From Pseudonocardia sp. (GTDB lineage Bacteria; Actinomycetota; Actinomycetes; Mycobacteriales; Pseudonocardiaceae): a DNA stretch of 64,000 nt. A program made the position numbers and the translations under genes. The stretch covers positions 1 through 64,000 of the forward strand of contig NZ_JAJCYB010000120.1 of the NCBI RefSeq assembly GCF_029263155.1. Direction: 5' to 3'. Shown in pieces: positions 35,379 through 46,436 of this stretch; positions within the stretch are counted from its first letter, which is position 1, and every line of letters starts with the position of its first letter. Under the pieces are notes generated by a model that was not told where the DNA came from, did not search any database, and worked only from the letters and a program-made list of their open reading frames with translations.

Positions 35379-36239
35379 ATGCCGAGCGCCCTCGATCTGC
35401 CCGCGCCCGGACGGCTGGTGGTCGCCGCCACCCCCCTCGGCGACTCCCGCGACGCCTCCGCCCGCCTGCTCGACGCGCTGGCAACGGCCGACGTCATCGC
35501 CGCGGAGGACACCCGGCGGCTGCGCTCGCTCGCCGCGGCGCTCGGCGTCACCGTCACCGGGAAGGTGCTGAGCCACTACGACGCCGTGGAGGTCGCGAAG
35601 CTGCCCGGCCTGCTCTCCGACGTGCGCGACGGGCGCACCGTCCTGCTCGTGTCCGACGCGGGGATGCCCGCGGTGTCCGATCCGGGCTACCGCCTCGTCG
35701 CGGCCGCGGCGGCGGAGGGACTGCCGGTGACGTGCCTGCCCGGGCCGTCGGCCGTGACCACCGCGCTGGTGCTCTCCGGGCTGCCCGTCGAGCGGTTCTG
35801 CTTCGAGGGGTTCGCGCCCCGGCGCTCCGCGGAGCGACGCCGCTGGCTGGCGGCGCTGCTGGCCGAGCCGCGGGCCACGGTGTTCTTCGAGTCGCCGCAC
35901 CGGCTGGCCGACACCCTCGCCGACGCCGTCGCCGTACTGGGCGCCGGGCGCCGGGCCGCGGTCTGCCGGGAGCTGACCAAGAAGCACGAGGAGGTGCTGC
36001 GCGGCCCGCTCTCGGAACTCGCGGACTGGGCGGCCGAGGGTCCGGTGCGCGGCGAGATCACCGTGGTGCTCGCCGGCGCGGCACCCACGGAGGCCCCGGC
36101 CGTGGAGTCCCTGGTCGGCGCGGTCGAGGAGCGGGTGGCCGACGGCGAGCGCCTGAAGGACGCCGTGGCCGCGGTCGCCCAGGCGACCGGTGTCGCGAAA
36201 CGCGACCTGTACGAGGCGACCCTGACCGCCCGCCCCTGA
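35379..36239 (+). CDS. rsmI: 16S rRNA (cytidine(1402)-2'-O)-methyltransferase RsmI
   Basis: A 286-residue tetrapyrrole-methylase-fold protein that 2'-O-methylates C1402 of 16S rRNA. Signatures: LVVAATPLGDSRDASARLLDAL, AEDTRRLRSL, SHYD, VLLVSDAGMPAVSDPGYRLV, and LPGPSAVTTALVLSGLP. The YESPHRL-type motif is FFESPHRLADTL here. It lies divergent to pmt as in mycobacteria (Rv1003). The ATG at 35379 is leaderless by the TAGTGT -10 box. Confidence 0.94.
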   Translation: MPSALDLPAPGRLVVAATPLGDSRDASARLLDALATADVIAAEDTRRLRSLAAALGVTVTGKVLSHYDAVEVAKLPGLLSDVRDGRTVLLVSDAGMPAVSDPGYRLVAAAAAEGLPVTCLPGPSAVTTALVLSGLPVERFCFEGFAPRRSAERRRWLAALLAEPRATVFFESPHRLADTLADAVAVLGAGRRAAVCRELTKKHEEVLRGPLSELADWAAEGPVRGEITVVLAGAAPTEAPAVESLVGAVEERVADGERLKDAVAAVAQATGVAKRDLYEATLTARP

Positions 36240-36256
36240 CCCGCTGCCCCCGGGTT

Positions 36257-36307
36257 GCAGTGGGGTGGCTTCACTCCGGCCTGGCTGCAGTGGAGCCACA
36301 CCACTGC
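36257..36307. repeat. Imperfect 14-bp inverted repeat with internal copy, convergent gap
   Basis: GCAGTGGGGTGGCT (36257-36270) pairs with AGCCACACCACTGC (36294-36307), one mismatch. The 23-nt loop holds another GGCTGCAGTGGAG copy in direct orientation. It lies between the rsmI and antiporter stops and can act as a terminator for both. It is GC-rich and looks like a dispersed repeat. Confidence 0.7.
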
Positions 36308-36335
36308 GACTCCTCCGGCGGGGAAGTGGGGCGGG

Positions 36336-37532
36336 TCAGGTGCCGGCTGTGGGGACGGCCGCCGTGCGCGGGCCGGCTGTGCCGCGCAGCCGCCGCGCCA
36401 CGGGTTCCACGACACGCGCGGCCACCGGGCCGATGATGGCCATGAGCAGCACGTACGTGGTGGCCAGGGCGGCCAGCCGCCCGTCCACCGCGGCGTAGCC
36501 GACCGCCAGCCCGGCGATGACGATGGAGAACTCGCCGCGGGCCACCAGCGCGGCCCCGGCCCGGGCACGGCCGAGCGGTCCGATGCCCACCTGGCGGGCT
36601 GCCCACCAGCCCGTCGCGATCTTGGTCAGGGTGGTGGAGACGGCGAGCACGACGGCCCAGCCCAGCATCGGCGGGATCGTCGCCGGGTCGGTGTTGAGCC
36701 CGAAGACCACGAAGAACACCGCGGCGAACAGGTCGCGCAGCGGTTCCAGGAGCTTGGTGGCGTTCTCCGCGGTGGAGCCGGAGATGGCGATGCCGAGCAG
36801 GAACGCCCCGACCGCCGCGGAGACCTGCATGGCCTGCGCGAACCCGGCGACGAGCAGCGCGAGCCCGAGCACCTTGAGCAGGAACACCTCGCGGTCCGGG
36901 GAGTCGACCAGCGCCGAGACGTAGCGCCCGTAGCGCAGCGCCACCAGCAGCACGACGGCGAGCACCGCCACCGACACCCCGACGGCGGTGAGCCCGCCGA
37001 TCAGGGACACCCCGACCAGCACCGCGACCAGGATCGGCAGGTAGACGGCCATGACGAGGTCCTCGAACACGAGGATCGACAGCACCACCGGGGTCTCCCG
37101 GTTGCCGAGCCGGCCCAGGTCGGAGAGCACCTTGGCCACGATCCCGGACGAGGAGATGTAGGTGACGCCGCCGAGCACGAGCGCCCCCACGGGGCCCCAG
37201 CCCAGCACCAGCGCGACGGCGACCCCGGGAGCGGCGTTGAGCACGATGTCGAGCAGCCCGGCCGTCCAGGAGCGGCGCAGCCCCGTGACGAGCTCGGCCG
37301 CGGAGTACTCCAGCCCGAGCAGCAGGAGCAGCAGCACGACGCCGACCTCGCCGGCCAGCGTCGTGAACTCCTCGATGCCGCCGAGCGGGATGAGCCCGCC
37401 GTTGCCGAAGGCCAGGCCGCCGAGCAGGTAGAGCGGGATCGGGGACAGCCCTTGGGGTGCTACTCCCGCACCGCGGCCAGGCGGGTCACCGCCTCGCCGT
37501 CGAGCCGCTCGGCCCGCACCCGACGCCCGCAC
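36336..37532 (-). CDS. Cation:proton antiporter (CPA2/KefB-like), N-terminus truncated
   Basis: A membrane protein of the CPA2 family with about ten hydrophobic helices. Homology starts abruptly at LSPIPLYLLGGLAFGNGG (from about 37454), normally preceded by one more helix; further on are TYISSSGIVAKVL, NRETPVVLSILVFEDLVMAV and AALVARGEFSIVIAG. The first membrane helix (about 25-30 residues) is absent: the DNA upstream is instead the end of the isomerase-like gene, which stops at 37460. The only plausible start is GTG at 37532, adding an arginine-rich leader that overlaps that gene by 73 bp. The gene is probably truncated and possibly nonfunctional. The final tail is Thr-Ala-Gly-Thr. Confidence 0.7.
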   Translation of the reverse strand: MRASGAGRAARRRGGDPPGRGAGVAPQGLSPIPLYLLGGLAFGNGGLIPLGGIEEFTTLAGEVGVVLLLLLLGLEYSAAELVTGLRRSWTAGLLDIVLNAAPGVAVALVLGWGPVGALVLGGVTYISSSGIVAKVLSDLGRLGNRETPVVLSILVFEDLVMAVYLPILVAVLVGVSLIGGLTAVGVSVAVLAVVLLVALRYGRYVSALVDSPDREVFLLKVLGLALLVAGFAQAMQVSAAVGAFLLGIAISGSTAENATKLLEPLRDLFAAVFFVVFGLNTDPATIPPMLGWAVVLAVSTTLTKIATGWWAARQVGIGPLGRARAGAALVARGEFSIVIAGLAVGYAAVDGRLAALATTYVLLMAIIGPVAARVVEPVARRLRGTAGPRTAAVPTAGT

Positions 37533-38095
37533 AGCACCAGCAGCAGGTCCTGGGCGCGGCCCCGGACGACGTCGCCCACGCCGTGGGACCACTCCACGTC
37601 GGTCGCCCGCAGCTCGATCCCGGTCAGGTCGACGCCGAAGAAGGCCACCTGCTCGCGCCGCATCCCGGCCAGCACCATGGCGACCCGCTGCGGCGACGCG
37701 CGGTCGTCCATGCCCAACGCCGCGGCGACGTCCAGTCCGTGGATCACGTCGTGGGACAGCGCTCCGACCGGGCCACCGCCCGGCGGCGCCCACGGGTGCT
37801 CGATGTTGTCGCGCAACGACGACAGCAGCTGCTCCGGGGTCAGGTCCGCGGCGTCCCTGCGCGCCCGGCGGTCGGCCATGCGATCGAAGTTCCCACGCGC
37901 CCTGACCAGCTCGAGCACCACCCGCGGCACCGAGTAGCGGAACGGCATTGTCGTGTGGGCGAGCACCGTGTGCACGCTCCACCCGGCGCACAGGCTGGGC
38001 GCACCCCACTGGGCCTCGGTCAGCGACGCGTACAGCGCGACCTGCGCCTCCCGTTCGGCGGCCACCGCCGCACGGATCTCCGGCTCAACGACCAT
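37460..38095 (-). CDS. Mycothiol-dependent maleylpyruvate isomerase-like protein (DinB fold)
   Basis: A 211-residue protein of the MDMPI N-terminal/DinB-like superfamily. The hydrophobic helix with SLTEAQWGAPSLCAGWSVHTVLAH is typical; here the histidines in HTVLAH and ALSHDVIHGLD would bind a metal. Family members use mycothiol and isomerize or transfer thiols. mshA is 11 kb away, so mycothiol is made. ATG at 38095 is preceded by GGGGGA; the in-frame GTG at 38107 is less likely. Its last codons overlap the possible antiporter start. Confidence 0.8.
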   Translation of the reverse strand: MVVEPEIRAAVAAEREAQVALYASLTEAQWGAPSLCAGWSVHTVLAHTTMPFRYSVPRVVLELVRARGNFDRMADRRARRDAADLTPEQLLSSLRDNIEHPWAPPGGGPVGALSHDVIHGLDVAAALGMDDRASPQRVAMVLAGMRREQVAFFGVDLTGIELRATDVEWSHGVGDVVRGRAQDLLLVLCGRRVRAERLDGEAVTRLAAVRE

Positions 38096-38266
38096 GACTT
38101 CCCCCACGAGGATCGGTGTCGCGGCCCGGTACCGCGACCGTCACGGTTCATGACGTCGACGCGGCGGCCGACTCATCGGTGCACCGCGAATCCGGGGCCG
38201 CCGGGGGCGGGCGGCATCGCGGCGTGATCGGGAACAACACGGGGAATTGACCGGGCGCGACACAGC

Positions 38267-38282
38267 GTGACGTGCACGCAAC
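38267..38282 (+). promoter_or_regulatory. GlnR-like box upstream of type III glutamine synthetase
   Basis: GTGAC-n6-GCAAC at 38267-38282 matches the actinobacterial GlnR pattern gTnAC-n6-GnAAC; a third, weaker GGCAC follows after another 6 nt. It lies about 80 bp before the start of the glutamine synthetase gene. The fit to known GlnR-regulated nitrogen genes makes it credible, but the match rests on short motifs. Confidence 0.5.
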
Positions 38283-38362
38283 ACGCCCGGCACCGCGCGT
38301 TCGTAGCGTCGACCGGCCGAGCTCCAACCGGTGGAGCGCCGTACTGGTCGAGAGGTCGGAAC

Positions 38363-40536
<2,174 letters not shown>

Positions 40537-40540
<4 letters not shown>

Positions 40541-40600
40541 GCCGGGGTCGACCCGTGAGCCGGGGTCGACCGGTGAGCCGGGTCATCCGGTGAGCCGGGC
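40537..40600. repeat. 18-bp tandem repeat spanning two convergent stop codons
   Basis: GTGAGCCGGGGTCGACCC (40537-40554) is repeated with one change at 40555-40572, then as a 17-bp variant at 40573-40589 and a partial copy from 40590. The glutamine synthetase stop lies in copy 1 and the permease stop (TCA at 40583-40585) in copy 3. The array therefore encodes the last codons of both genes. Confidence 0.85.
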
Positions 40601-42679
40601 GCGGGAGCGCCAGAGCAGCCACACGAAGTACGGCGTGCCGATCAGCGAGGTGAGCAGGCCCGCCGGCAGCTGGGCCGGGGCGATGACCGTCCGGCCCAGC
40701 ACGTCGGCGAGGCACACCAGCACCGCCCCGAGCAGCATCGCCACCGGGACGACGCGGGCGTGCCGCGAGCCGACCAGCGCGCGGGCGGCGTGCGGGGCGA
40801 CCAGGCCGACGAACGCGATCACCCCGACCGCGGCCACGGCGGCGGCGGTGAGCAGCGCGGCCACGGTCAGCAGGGCCAGCCGGGTGCGGCCCAGCGCGAT
40901 GCCCAGCACCCGCGGCGTGTCGTCGTCGAGCGCCATGAGGTCGAGCTCCTCGCGGGCGCGGGCGAGCAGCACGGTGGCGAGCACGAGCGCGACCAGCACC
41001 GGCACGAGCTGACCGAACGTGCGGCCGTAGGTGGATCCCGACAGCCAGGTCAGCGCCTTGGTCGCGTTGAACGGGTCGGTCTGGACGATGAGGACGGTGA
41101 TCAGCGACAGCGTCCCGTAGGAGACGCCGACGCCGATCAGCACCAGCCGGTCGGTCGCCAGGCCGCCGCGGGCGGCCAGGCCGAACACCAGGGCGCACGC
41201 GACCAGCGCCCCGGCCGCGGTGACCCCGGCCAGCGCCCAGGTGCCGACGGTGGGCACCAGCGTGATCGCCGCGACGGCCGCCAGCCCGGCCCCACCGCTG
41301 ACGCCGAGCAGGCCCGGCTCGGCGAGCGGGTTGCGGCACACCGCCTGCACCGCGGTCCCGGCCAGGGCCAGCGCGGCTCCGGCGAGCAGCGCCGCCAGCA
41401 CCCGCGGCACCCGGGTGTCGAGCACGAACGTGGTGACCCGGCCGCCGCGCCCGGCGAGCCAGTTGACGACGTCGCCGCCGAGCAGGGTGGCGTCGCCGAG
41501 CAGCAGCGCCCCCGCCGTGACACCCGCGGTGACCACCACCAGCACCGCCACGACGACGGCGAACGCGCGCCGGTCGCGCAGCCGCGCCGACCGCACCGAC
41601 GGGGCCTGGCGGGTCGGTCCGGAGTCGCGGAACCGCTGGGCCAGCAGCACCAGCACGACCGCGCCGAACACCGTGGTGACGACCCCCGTGGGCACCTCCA
41701 CCCCGGCCTGTCCGCCGAGGGCGGCGCGCACGACGACGTCGGCGCCGAGCACGACCGCGACGCCGGCCAGCGCCGAGAACGGCACGAGCACCCGGTGCCG
41801 GTGCATCCCCGGCACCAGCGGCGCGACGATCCGCACGACCGCGGGCGCGCACAGCCCGACGAAACCGATCGGGCCGGTCACGGTGACCGCGGCGGCGGCC
41901 AGCAGCACCGCCAGCACCACGACGACCGCCCGGGTGCGGCGCACCGGCACGCCGAGCACGGCGGCGGTGTCGTCGCCCAGGCCGAGCACGTCCAGGCGCC
42001 GCCCGAGCAGGACCAGCGCCCCGATCCCGAGCGCCACCACCGGCGCGGCCTGCCCGACCGCGGACAGCCCGGTCTGGGCCAGCGACCCGCTGCCCCAGGC
42101 GTAGAGCCCGGTGGTCTCCTGCGCGAACAGCAGCAGCAGCACGGTGGTCAGCGAGTAGAGGGCCAGCGAGACCGCCGACCCGGCCAGCACCAGCCGGGTC
42201 GGCGCCGAGCCGCCGCCCGCGGACAGGGCCAGTACCAGGCCGGCCGCGGCCAGCCCACCGGCGAACGCCAGCAGCCCGGAGGCGTAGAACGGCAGGCTCA
42301 CCCCCGCCGCCGCCACCACGACCACCGCCAGGTGCGCGCCGGCGTTGACCCCCAGCGTGTCCGGCGCGGCCAGGGAGTTGCGCGCGATCGACTGCAGTGC
42401 CGCCCCGGCCGCCCCCAGCGCCGCCCCGACGACGAGCCCGGCCAGCAGCCGCGGCATCCGCGAGGCGACGACCACGGCCGCGGCCTGGTCGGTGCCGCCG
42501 CCGGTGAGCAGCGCCCACAGGTCTCCCGCCGCCACCGCGGCCGTGCCCTGGGTGAGGTGCGCCGCCGCGAGCGCGACGACCAGGGCCGTGCCCCCGACGG
42601 CGGCACCGGTGACCCGCAACGGGCGGGCCGGTGCGGCGGCGGGGACCGCCGTCGCGGGGGCCGGCGGGGAGAGCGTCAC
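40583..42679 (-). CDS. Fused FecCD-type iron-siderophore permease (FhuB-like)
   Basis: A 698-residue permease with two FecCD halves joined in tandem: residues 30-345 or so and 375-695, about 18-20 helices in total. Both halves contain the conserved GAALGAAGAALQSIARNSLAAPDTLGV and AALALAGTAVQAVCRNPLAEPGLLG regions and the TGPIGFVGLCAP / VGVIAFVGLVAPH cytoplasmic loops that dock on the ATPase. It moves an Fe(III)-siderophore through the membrane with the adjacent ATPase. The last four residues (Arg-Leu-Thr-Gly) are encoded by the 18-bp repeat. Confidence 0.92.
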   Translation of the reverse strand: MTLSPPAPATAVPAAAPARPLRVTGAAVGGTALVVALAAAHLTQGTAAVAAGDLWALLTGGGTDQAAAVVVASRMPRLLAGLVVGAALGAAGAALQSIARNSLAAPDTLGVNAGAHLAVVVVAAAGVSLPFYASGLLAFAGGLAAAGLVLALSAGGGSAPTRLVLAGSAVSLALYSLTTVLLLLFAQETTGLYAWGSGSLAQTGLSAVGQAAPVVALGIGALVLLGRRLDVLGLGDDTAAVLGVPVRRTRAVVVVLAVLLAAAAVTVTGPIGFVGLCAPAVVRIVAPLVPGMHRHRVLVPFSALAGVAVVLGADVVVRAALGGQAGVEVPTGVVTTVFGAVVLVLLAQRFRDSGPTRQAPSVRSARLRDRRAFAVVVAVLVVVTAGVTAGALLLGDATLLGGDVVNWLAGRGGRVTTFVLDTRVPRVLAALLAGAALALAGTAVQAVCRNPLAEPGLLGVSGGAGLAAVAAITLVPTVGTWALAGVTAAGALVACALVFGLAARGGLATDRLVLIGVGVSYGTLSLITVLIVQTDPFNATKALTWLSGSTYGRTFGQLVPVLVALVLATVLLARAREELDLMALDDDTPRVLGIALGRTRLALLTVAALLTAAAVAAVGVIAFVGLVAPHAARALVGSRHARVVPVAMLLGAVLVCLADVLGRTVIAPAQLPAGLLTSLIGTPYFVWLLWRSRARLTG

Positions 42680-42680
42680 G

Positions 42681-43669
42681 TCAGCCGGTCACCGCGGCGA
42701 CGACGGCGTCGACGTAGGCCTGCATCGACACCGGCCCGCCGAACATCCAGATGCCGTCGGGCAGCCGCGTGACGTTGCCCGCCTGGACGAAGGGCAGCGA
42801 CTCCCATACCGCGTTGCCGGTGAGCGCCTCGCTGATCGGATCGGGAGTGACCGCGGCGTTGTCGTAATAGAGGTACTCCACGTCGCCCAGCGCGGTCAGC
42901 CCCTCGACGTCGGTGGAGGCCAGGCCGTAGTCGGGGTCGCCCTCGATCGTCCACGCGCTGGGCAGCCCGATCTCCGCGGCCACCGCCCCGGCCAGCGAGT
43001 CACCGGTGAACGGCCGGATCGTCAGCCGGCCGTCGACGATGTAGGCGTCGGAGAACGCCATCGGCCGCCCGGCCAGCCCGGCGGCCGCGATCGCGTCGGC
43101 GCCCGCGGTGAGAGCGGCGTCGAAGTCGGCCAGCACGGCCGTCGCGGCGTCCTGCGTGCCGGTGGCCTGCGCGACCAGGTCGACGTTGGTGCGCATCTGC
43201 CCGATCGGGTCCGAGGCGTCCGCCGAGCGCACGATGAGCACCGGCGCGATAGTCTCCAACTGCGCGATCGCGGAGTCGGGCAGGTCGGTGGTGCCGACCA
43301 CGAGATCGGGATCCAGCGCGGCGATCGACTCCACGCTGGGCTCCCCGCGCACCCCCACGTCGGTGACGTCGCCGGTCAGCGGCGCGGACTGCACCCAGTT
43401 CCCGTAGCCCTCGACGTCGGCGACACCGACCGGCATCACGCCGAGCGAGACCAGGTGCTCGACGACGTTCCACTCCAGCCCGACGGTGCGCTCGGCCGGA
43501 CCCTCCAGTACGACCTCCTGCCCGCGGGCGTCGGTGACCGTGACCTGCTCGCCCGCCGGGTCGCGGCATCGGGGGCCGCGGCTTGCTCGGTCGTGCCGCA
43601 GGCGGCCAGCGCCAGCGCCGCCGCCGCCGCGAGCAGCGGCCAGGACCAGTTCCGGGTGGTGCGTCTCAT
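42681..43669 (-). pseudogene. Iron-siderophore substrate-binding lipoprotein, frameshifted
   Basis: The gene reads in two frames. The first 36 codons or so (from ATG 43669) give a lipoprotein signal with lipobox LALAAC at about residue 24 ([20 protein letters not shown]). The mature protein (from about GEQVTVTDARGQEVVL) continues in the -1 frame and has normal FepB-type features: VEHLVSLGVMPVGVADVEGY, DVGVRGEPSVESIAALDPDLVVG. A missing base, probably in the G5 run at 43571-43575, would explain it. It is either a real null mutation or a sequencing error. The ATPase stop and this start share ATGA; the permease gene follows directly. Confidence 0.88.
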
Positions 43670-44484
43670 CGCATCGCCTTTCGTTCCGTGTGCCGGCCGA
43701 TCGGCCGGGTGCGCAGGGCCCCGGTGGCGGGGTCGTGGTCGATCTCCACGCGGATGCCGTAGGCCTCCGACAGCAGCTCGGTGGTGAGGACGTCCGCTGG
43801 CGAGCCGGCGGCGCGCACGCGGCCCTCGGCGAGCAGCGCGATCTCGTCGGCGACGGCCGCGGCGTGGTCGAGGTCGTGCAGGACCACCCCGACCGCCACG
43901 CCGTCGTCGTCGGCGAGGTCGCGCAGCAGGTCGAGGATCTCCACCTGGTAGCGCAGATCGAGGTGGTTGGTGGGCTCGTCCAGGAGCAGGACGCCGGTGT
44001 CCTGGGCCAGGCAGCCGGCCAGCCAGACGCGCTGGAGCTGCCCACCCGACAGCTCGTCGACGGGCCGCTCGGCGAGGTCGAGGATCCGGGTGACCGTCAT
44101 CGCGCGATCGACCGCGGCGGTGCCGGTCGGGTCGGCCCCACGCCAGCGGCCTCGGTAGGGGTGACGACCGAAGCCGACGACGTCGCGCACCGACAGGCCG
44201 GTGGGCACGGGGCGGCTCTGGGCGAGCAGCGTGACCCGGCGGGCGAAGTCGCGGCGGGTGAGCGCGAGGGCGTCGGTGTCGTCGTCGAGCCGGATCGTCC
44301 CGCCGGAGGGGCGGTGCAGCCGGGCGAGCGCACGAAGGAGCGTGGACTTGCCACTGCCGTTCGGCCCGACGAGCGCGCTGATCCGGCCGGGGGCCAGCCG
44401 CACGCTGGCGCCGTGCACGACCGGGACGCCGTGGTAGCCCAGATGGAGGTCGAGGCCCTGCAGGGTGGACCTGTCGGTGTGCAC
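43666..44484 (-). CDS. Iron-siderophore ABC transporter ATPase (FhuC/FepC-like)
   Basis: A 272-residue ATPase: Walker A GPNGSGKS, signature [15 protein letters not shown], Walker [12 protein letters not shown], then the [13 protein letters not shown] switch. The NHLD after Walker B is typical of siderophore importers. It powers the fused permease to its 3' side. The start is GTG at 44484, 5 nt after a strong -10 (TATCCT, minus strand), which itself lies inside an iron box. Confidence 0.9.
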   Translation of the reverse strand: MHTDRSTLQGLDLHLGYHGVPVVHGASVRLAPGRISALVGPNGSGKSTLLRALARLHRPSGGTIRLDDDTDALALTRRDFARRVTLLAQSRPVPTGLSVRDVVGFGRHPYRGRWRGADPTGTAAVDRAMTVTRILDLAERPVDELSGGQLQRVWLAGCLAQDTGVLLLDEPTNHLDLRYQVEILDLLRDLADDDGVAVGVVLHDLDHAAAVADEIALLAEGRVRAAGSPADVLTTELLSEAYGIRVEIDHDPATGALRTRPIGRHTERKAMR

Positions 44485-44487
44485 GGC

Positions 44488-44506
44488 TCAGGATAGCCAC
44501 ACCTAT
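44488..44506. promoter_or_regulatory. Iron box (IdeR/DmdR1-type) controlling the siderophore operon
   Basis: Read on the minus strand the site is ATAGGTGTGGCTATCCTGA, matching 14 of 19 positions of the IdeR consensus TTAGGTTAGGCTAACCTAA. The -10 TATCCT lies within it, 5 nt from the ATPase GTG. Binding of iron-loaded DtxR/IdeR would cover the promoter. It sits only about 57 bp from the metG promoter region. Confidence 0.72.
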
Positions 44507-44562
44507 ATGAGTGAAGGAAACCCTGACGGGAGCGCGGCCGAAAGTCGGTCACCCCACGGGCA

Positions 44563-44568
44563 TACGCT
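44563..44568 (+). promoter_or_regulatory. Putative leaderless metG promoter, -10 TACGCT
   Basis: TACGCT ends 7 nt before the metG ATG at 44576. No clear -35 is present. The layout matches the other leaderless genes in this window. It is 57 bp from the iron box, so metG transcription probably is not iron-regulated. Confidence 0.45.
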
Positions 44569-44575
44569 GGTCACC

Positions 44576-46366
44576 ATGAGTACCCCCGTGCTGACCGCCG
44601 TGGCGTGGCCCTACGCCAACGGTCCCCGGCACATCGGCCACGTCTCCGGCTTCGGTGTGCCCTCCGACGTCTTCTCCCGCTACCGGCGGATGGTCGGCGA
44701 CCGGGTGCTCATGGTCTCGGGCACCGACGAGCACGGCACCCCGATCCAGGTGCAGGCCGACGCCGAGGGGCTCACCCCGCGCCAGCTCGCCGACAAGTAC
44801 AACCGCGTGATCGTGGAGGACCTGCAGGGGCTGGGGCTGTCCTACGACCTGTTCACGCGCACGACCACGAGCAACCACTACGAGGTCGTCCAGCAGCTGT
44901 TCCTCGCGCTGCACCGCAACGGGTACGTGTTCACGAAGAAGGCGATGGGCGCGATCAGCCCGTCGACCGGCCGGACGCTGCCCGACCGCTACGTCGAGGG
45001 CACCTGCCCGATCTGCGGCTACGAGCACGCCCGCGGCGACCAGTGCGACAACTGCGGCAACCAGCTCGACCCGGCCGACCTCAAGAACCCGCGTTCGAAG
45101 ATCAACGGTGAGACGCCGGAGTTCGTCGAGACCGAGCACTTCTTCCTCGACCTGCCCGCCTTCGCCGAGTCGCTGGGCTCGTGGCTGTCCACCCGTACCG
45201 ACTGGCGCCCCAACGTGCTGAAGTTCTCGGCCAACCTGGCCGCCGACCTCAAGCCGCGCGCGATCACCCGCGACCTCGACTGGGGCGTGCCGATCCCGCT
45301 CGACGGCTGGAGCGACCAGCCGATGAAGCGGCTCTACGTGTGGTTCGACGCCGTGATCGGCTACCTGTCCGCGTCGGTGGAGTGGGCGCGGCGGGGCCCG
45401 GACCCGGAGGCCTGGAAGCAGTGGTGGACCGACCCGTCGGCCCAGGCCTACTACTTCATGGGCAAGGACAACATCGTCTTCCACTCGGTGATCTGGCCCG
45501 CGCTGCTGCTGGGCCAGAACGGCGCGGGCGACCGGGGCGGGTCGCCGGGCGCGTTCGGCACGCTGAACCTGCCCGACGAGATCGTCTCCAGCGAGTTCCT
45601 GACGATGAGCGGCTCCAAGTTCTCCACCAGCCGCGGCACCGTCATCTACGTGACGGACTTCCTCGAGGAGTTCGGCCCGGACGCGCTGCGCTACTTCATC
45701 TCGGTGGCGGGCCCGGAGAACCAGGACACCGACTTCACCTGGGACGAGTTCGTCCGGCGCACGAACTTCGAGCTGGCCAACGAGTGGGGCAACCTCGTCA
45801 ACCGCTCGATCTCGATGGCCCACAAGAACGTGGGCGCCATCCCGAAGCCGACCGCGCCCACCGACGCCGACGCCGAGCTGCTCGCCGCGTCGAAGGCGGG
45901 TTTCGACTCGGTGGGAGAGCTGCTGGCGCGCAACCGGTTCAAGCAGGCGTCGAGCGAGGCGATGCGGATCGTCACGCTGGCCAACCGGTACCTGAGCGAC
46001 CAGGAGCCGTGGAAGCGCAAGGACGATCCCGACCGCCGCGACACGATCCTGCACACCGCGCTGCAGGTCGTGCAGGACGCCAACACGCTGCTCACGCCGT
46101 TCCTGCCGCACTCCGCGCAGCAGGTGCACGAGGCGCTGGGCGGCACCGGGGTGTGGGCGGCGCAGCCGGAGGTCCGGGAGGTCGCCGAGCTCGGCGAGGG
46201 CCCCGCGTACCCGGTCCTGACTGGCGACTACGCCGGCGAGCAGGCGAGGTGGGCGAGCACCCCGGTCGAGATCGGCCGCCCCCTGCAGAAGCCCAGTCCG
46301 ATCTTCCGGAAGCTGGCCCCGGAACTGGGCGAGACGGGCCCGGACTGGGCCCCGATCGCGCCGTGA
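44576..46366 (+). CDS. metG: Methionyl-tRNA synthetase
   Basis: A 596-residue class I aminoacyl-tRNA synthetase. The nucleotide-binding HIGH-type motif is HIGHVSG, and the KMSKS counterpart is FSTS within [15 protein letters not shown] zinc finger is visible ([18 protein letters not shown]). The C-terminal anticodon-binding domain follows, with no C-terminal dimerization domain, as in mycobacterial MetG. It charges tRNA-Met. The start at ATG 44576 is right for family length. TatD follows 70 bp downstream. Confidence 0.95.
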   Translation: MSTPVLTAVAWPYANGPRHIGHVSGFGVPSDVFSRYRRMVGDRVLMVSGTDEHGTPIQVQADAEGLTPRQLADKYNRVIVEDLQGLGLSYDLFTRTTTSNHYEVVQQLFLALHRNGYVFTKKAMGAISPSTGRTLPDRYVEGTCPICGYEHARGDQCDNCGNQLDPADLKNPRSKINGETPEFVETEHFFLDLPAFAESLGSWLSTRTDWRPNVLKFSANLAADLKPRAITRDLDWGVPIPLDGWSDQPMKRLYVWFDAVIGYLSASVEWARRGPDPEAWKQWWTDPSAQAYYFMGKDNIVFHSVIWPALLLGQNGAGDRGGSPGAFGTLNLPDEIVSSEFLTMSGSKFSTSRGTVIYVTDFLEEFGPDALRYFISVAGPENQDTDFTWDEFVRRTNFELANEWGNLVNRSISMAHKNVGAIPKPTAPTDADAELLAASKAGFDSVGELLARNRFKQASSEAMRIVTLANRYLSDQEPWKRKDDPDRRDTILHTALQVVQDANTLLTPFLPHSAQQVHEALGGTGVWAAQPEVREVAELGEGPAYPVLTGDYAGEQARWASTPVEIGRPLQKPSPIFRKLAPELGETGPDWAPIAP

Positions 46367-46372
46367 CGACCC

Positions 46373-46421
46373 GACGAGCGGGACGCTCGTCCCATCGGTT
46401 CGTACGAGAGTCCCACTCGTC
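46373..46421. repeat. Near-perfect 12-bp inverted repeat between metG and tatD
   Basis: GACGAGCGGGAC (46373-46384) pairs with GTCCCACTCGTC (46410-46421), one mismatch. The interior can form a second small stem (GGGACGCTCGTCCC overlaps). It lies in the 70-bp gap between metG and tatD and could be a terminator or a dispersed palindrome. Confidence 0.6.
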
Positions 46422-46436
46422 CGACGGCGGTGCGGG

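Noticed and set aside
40583-42518. Alternative minus-strand frame across the siderophore permease, extending into the 18-bp repeats
   Set aside because: Its composition is Arg/Gly/Ala-rich and it lacks membrane helices; the FecCD frame has all the family motifs.
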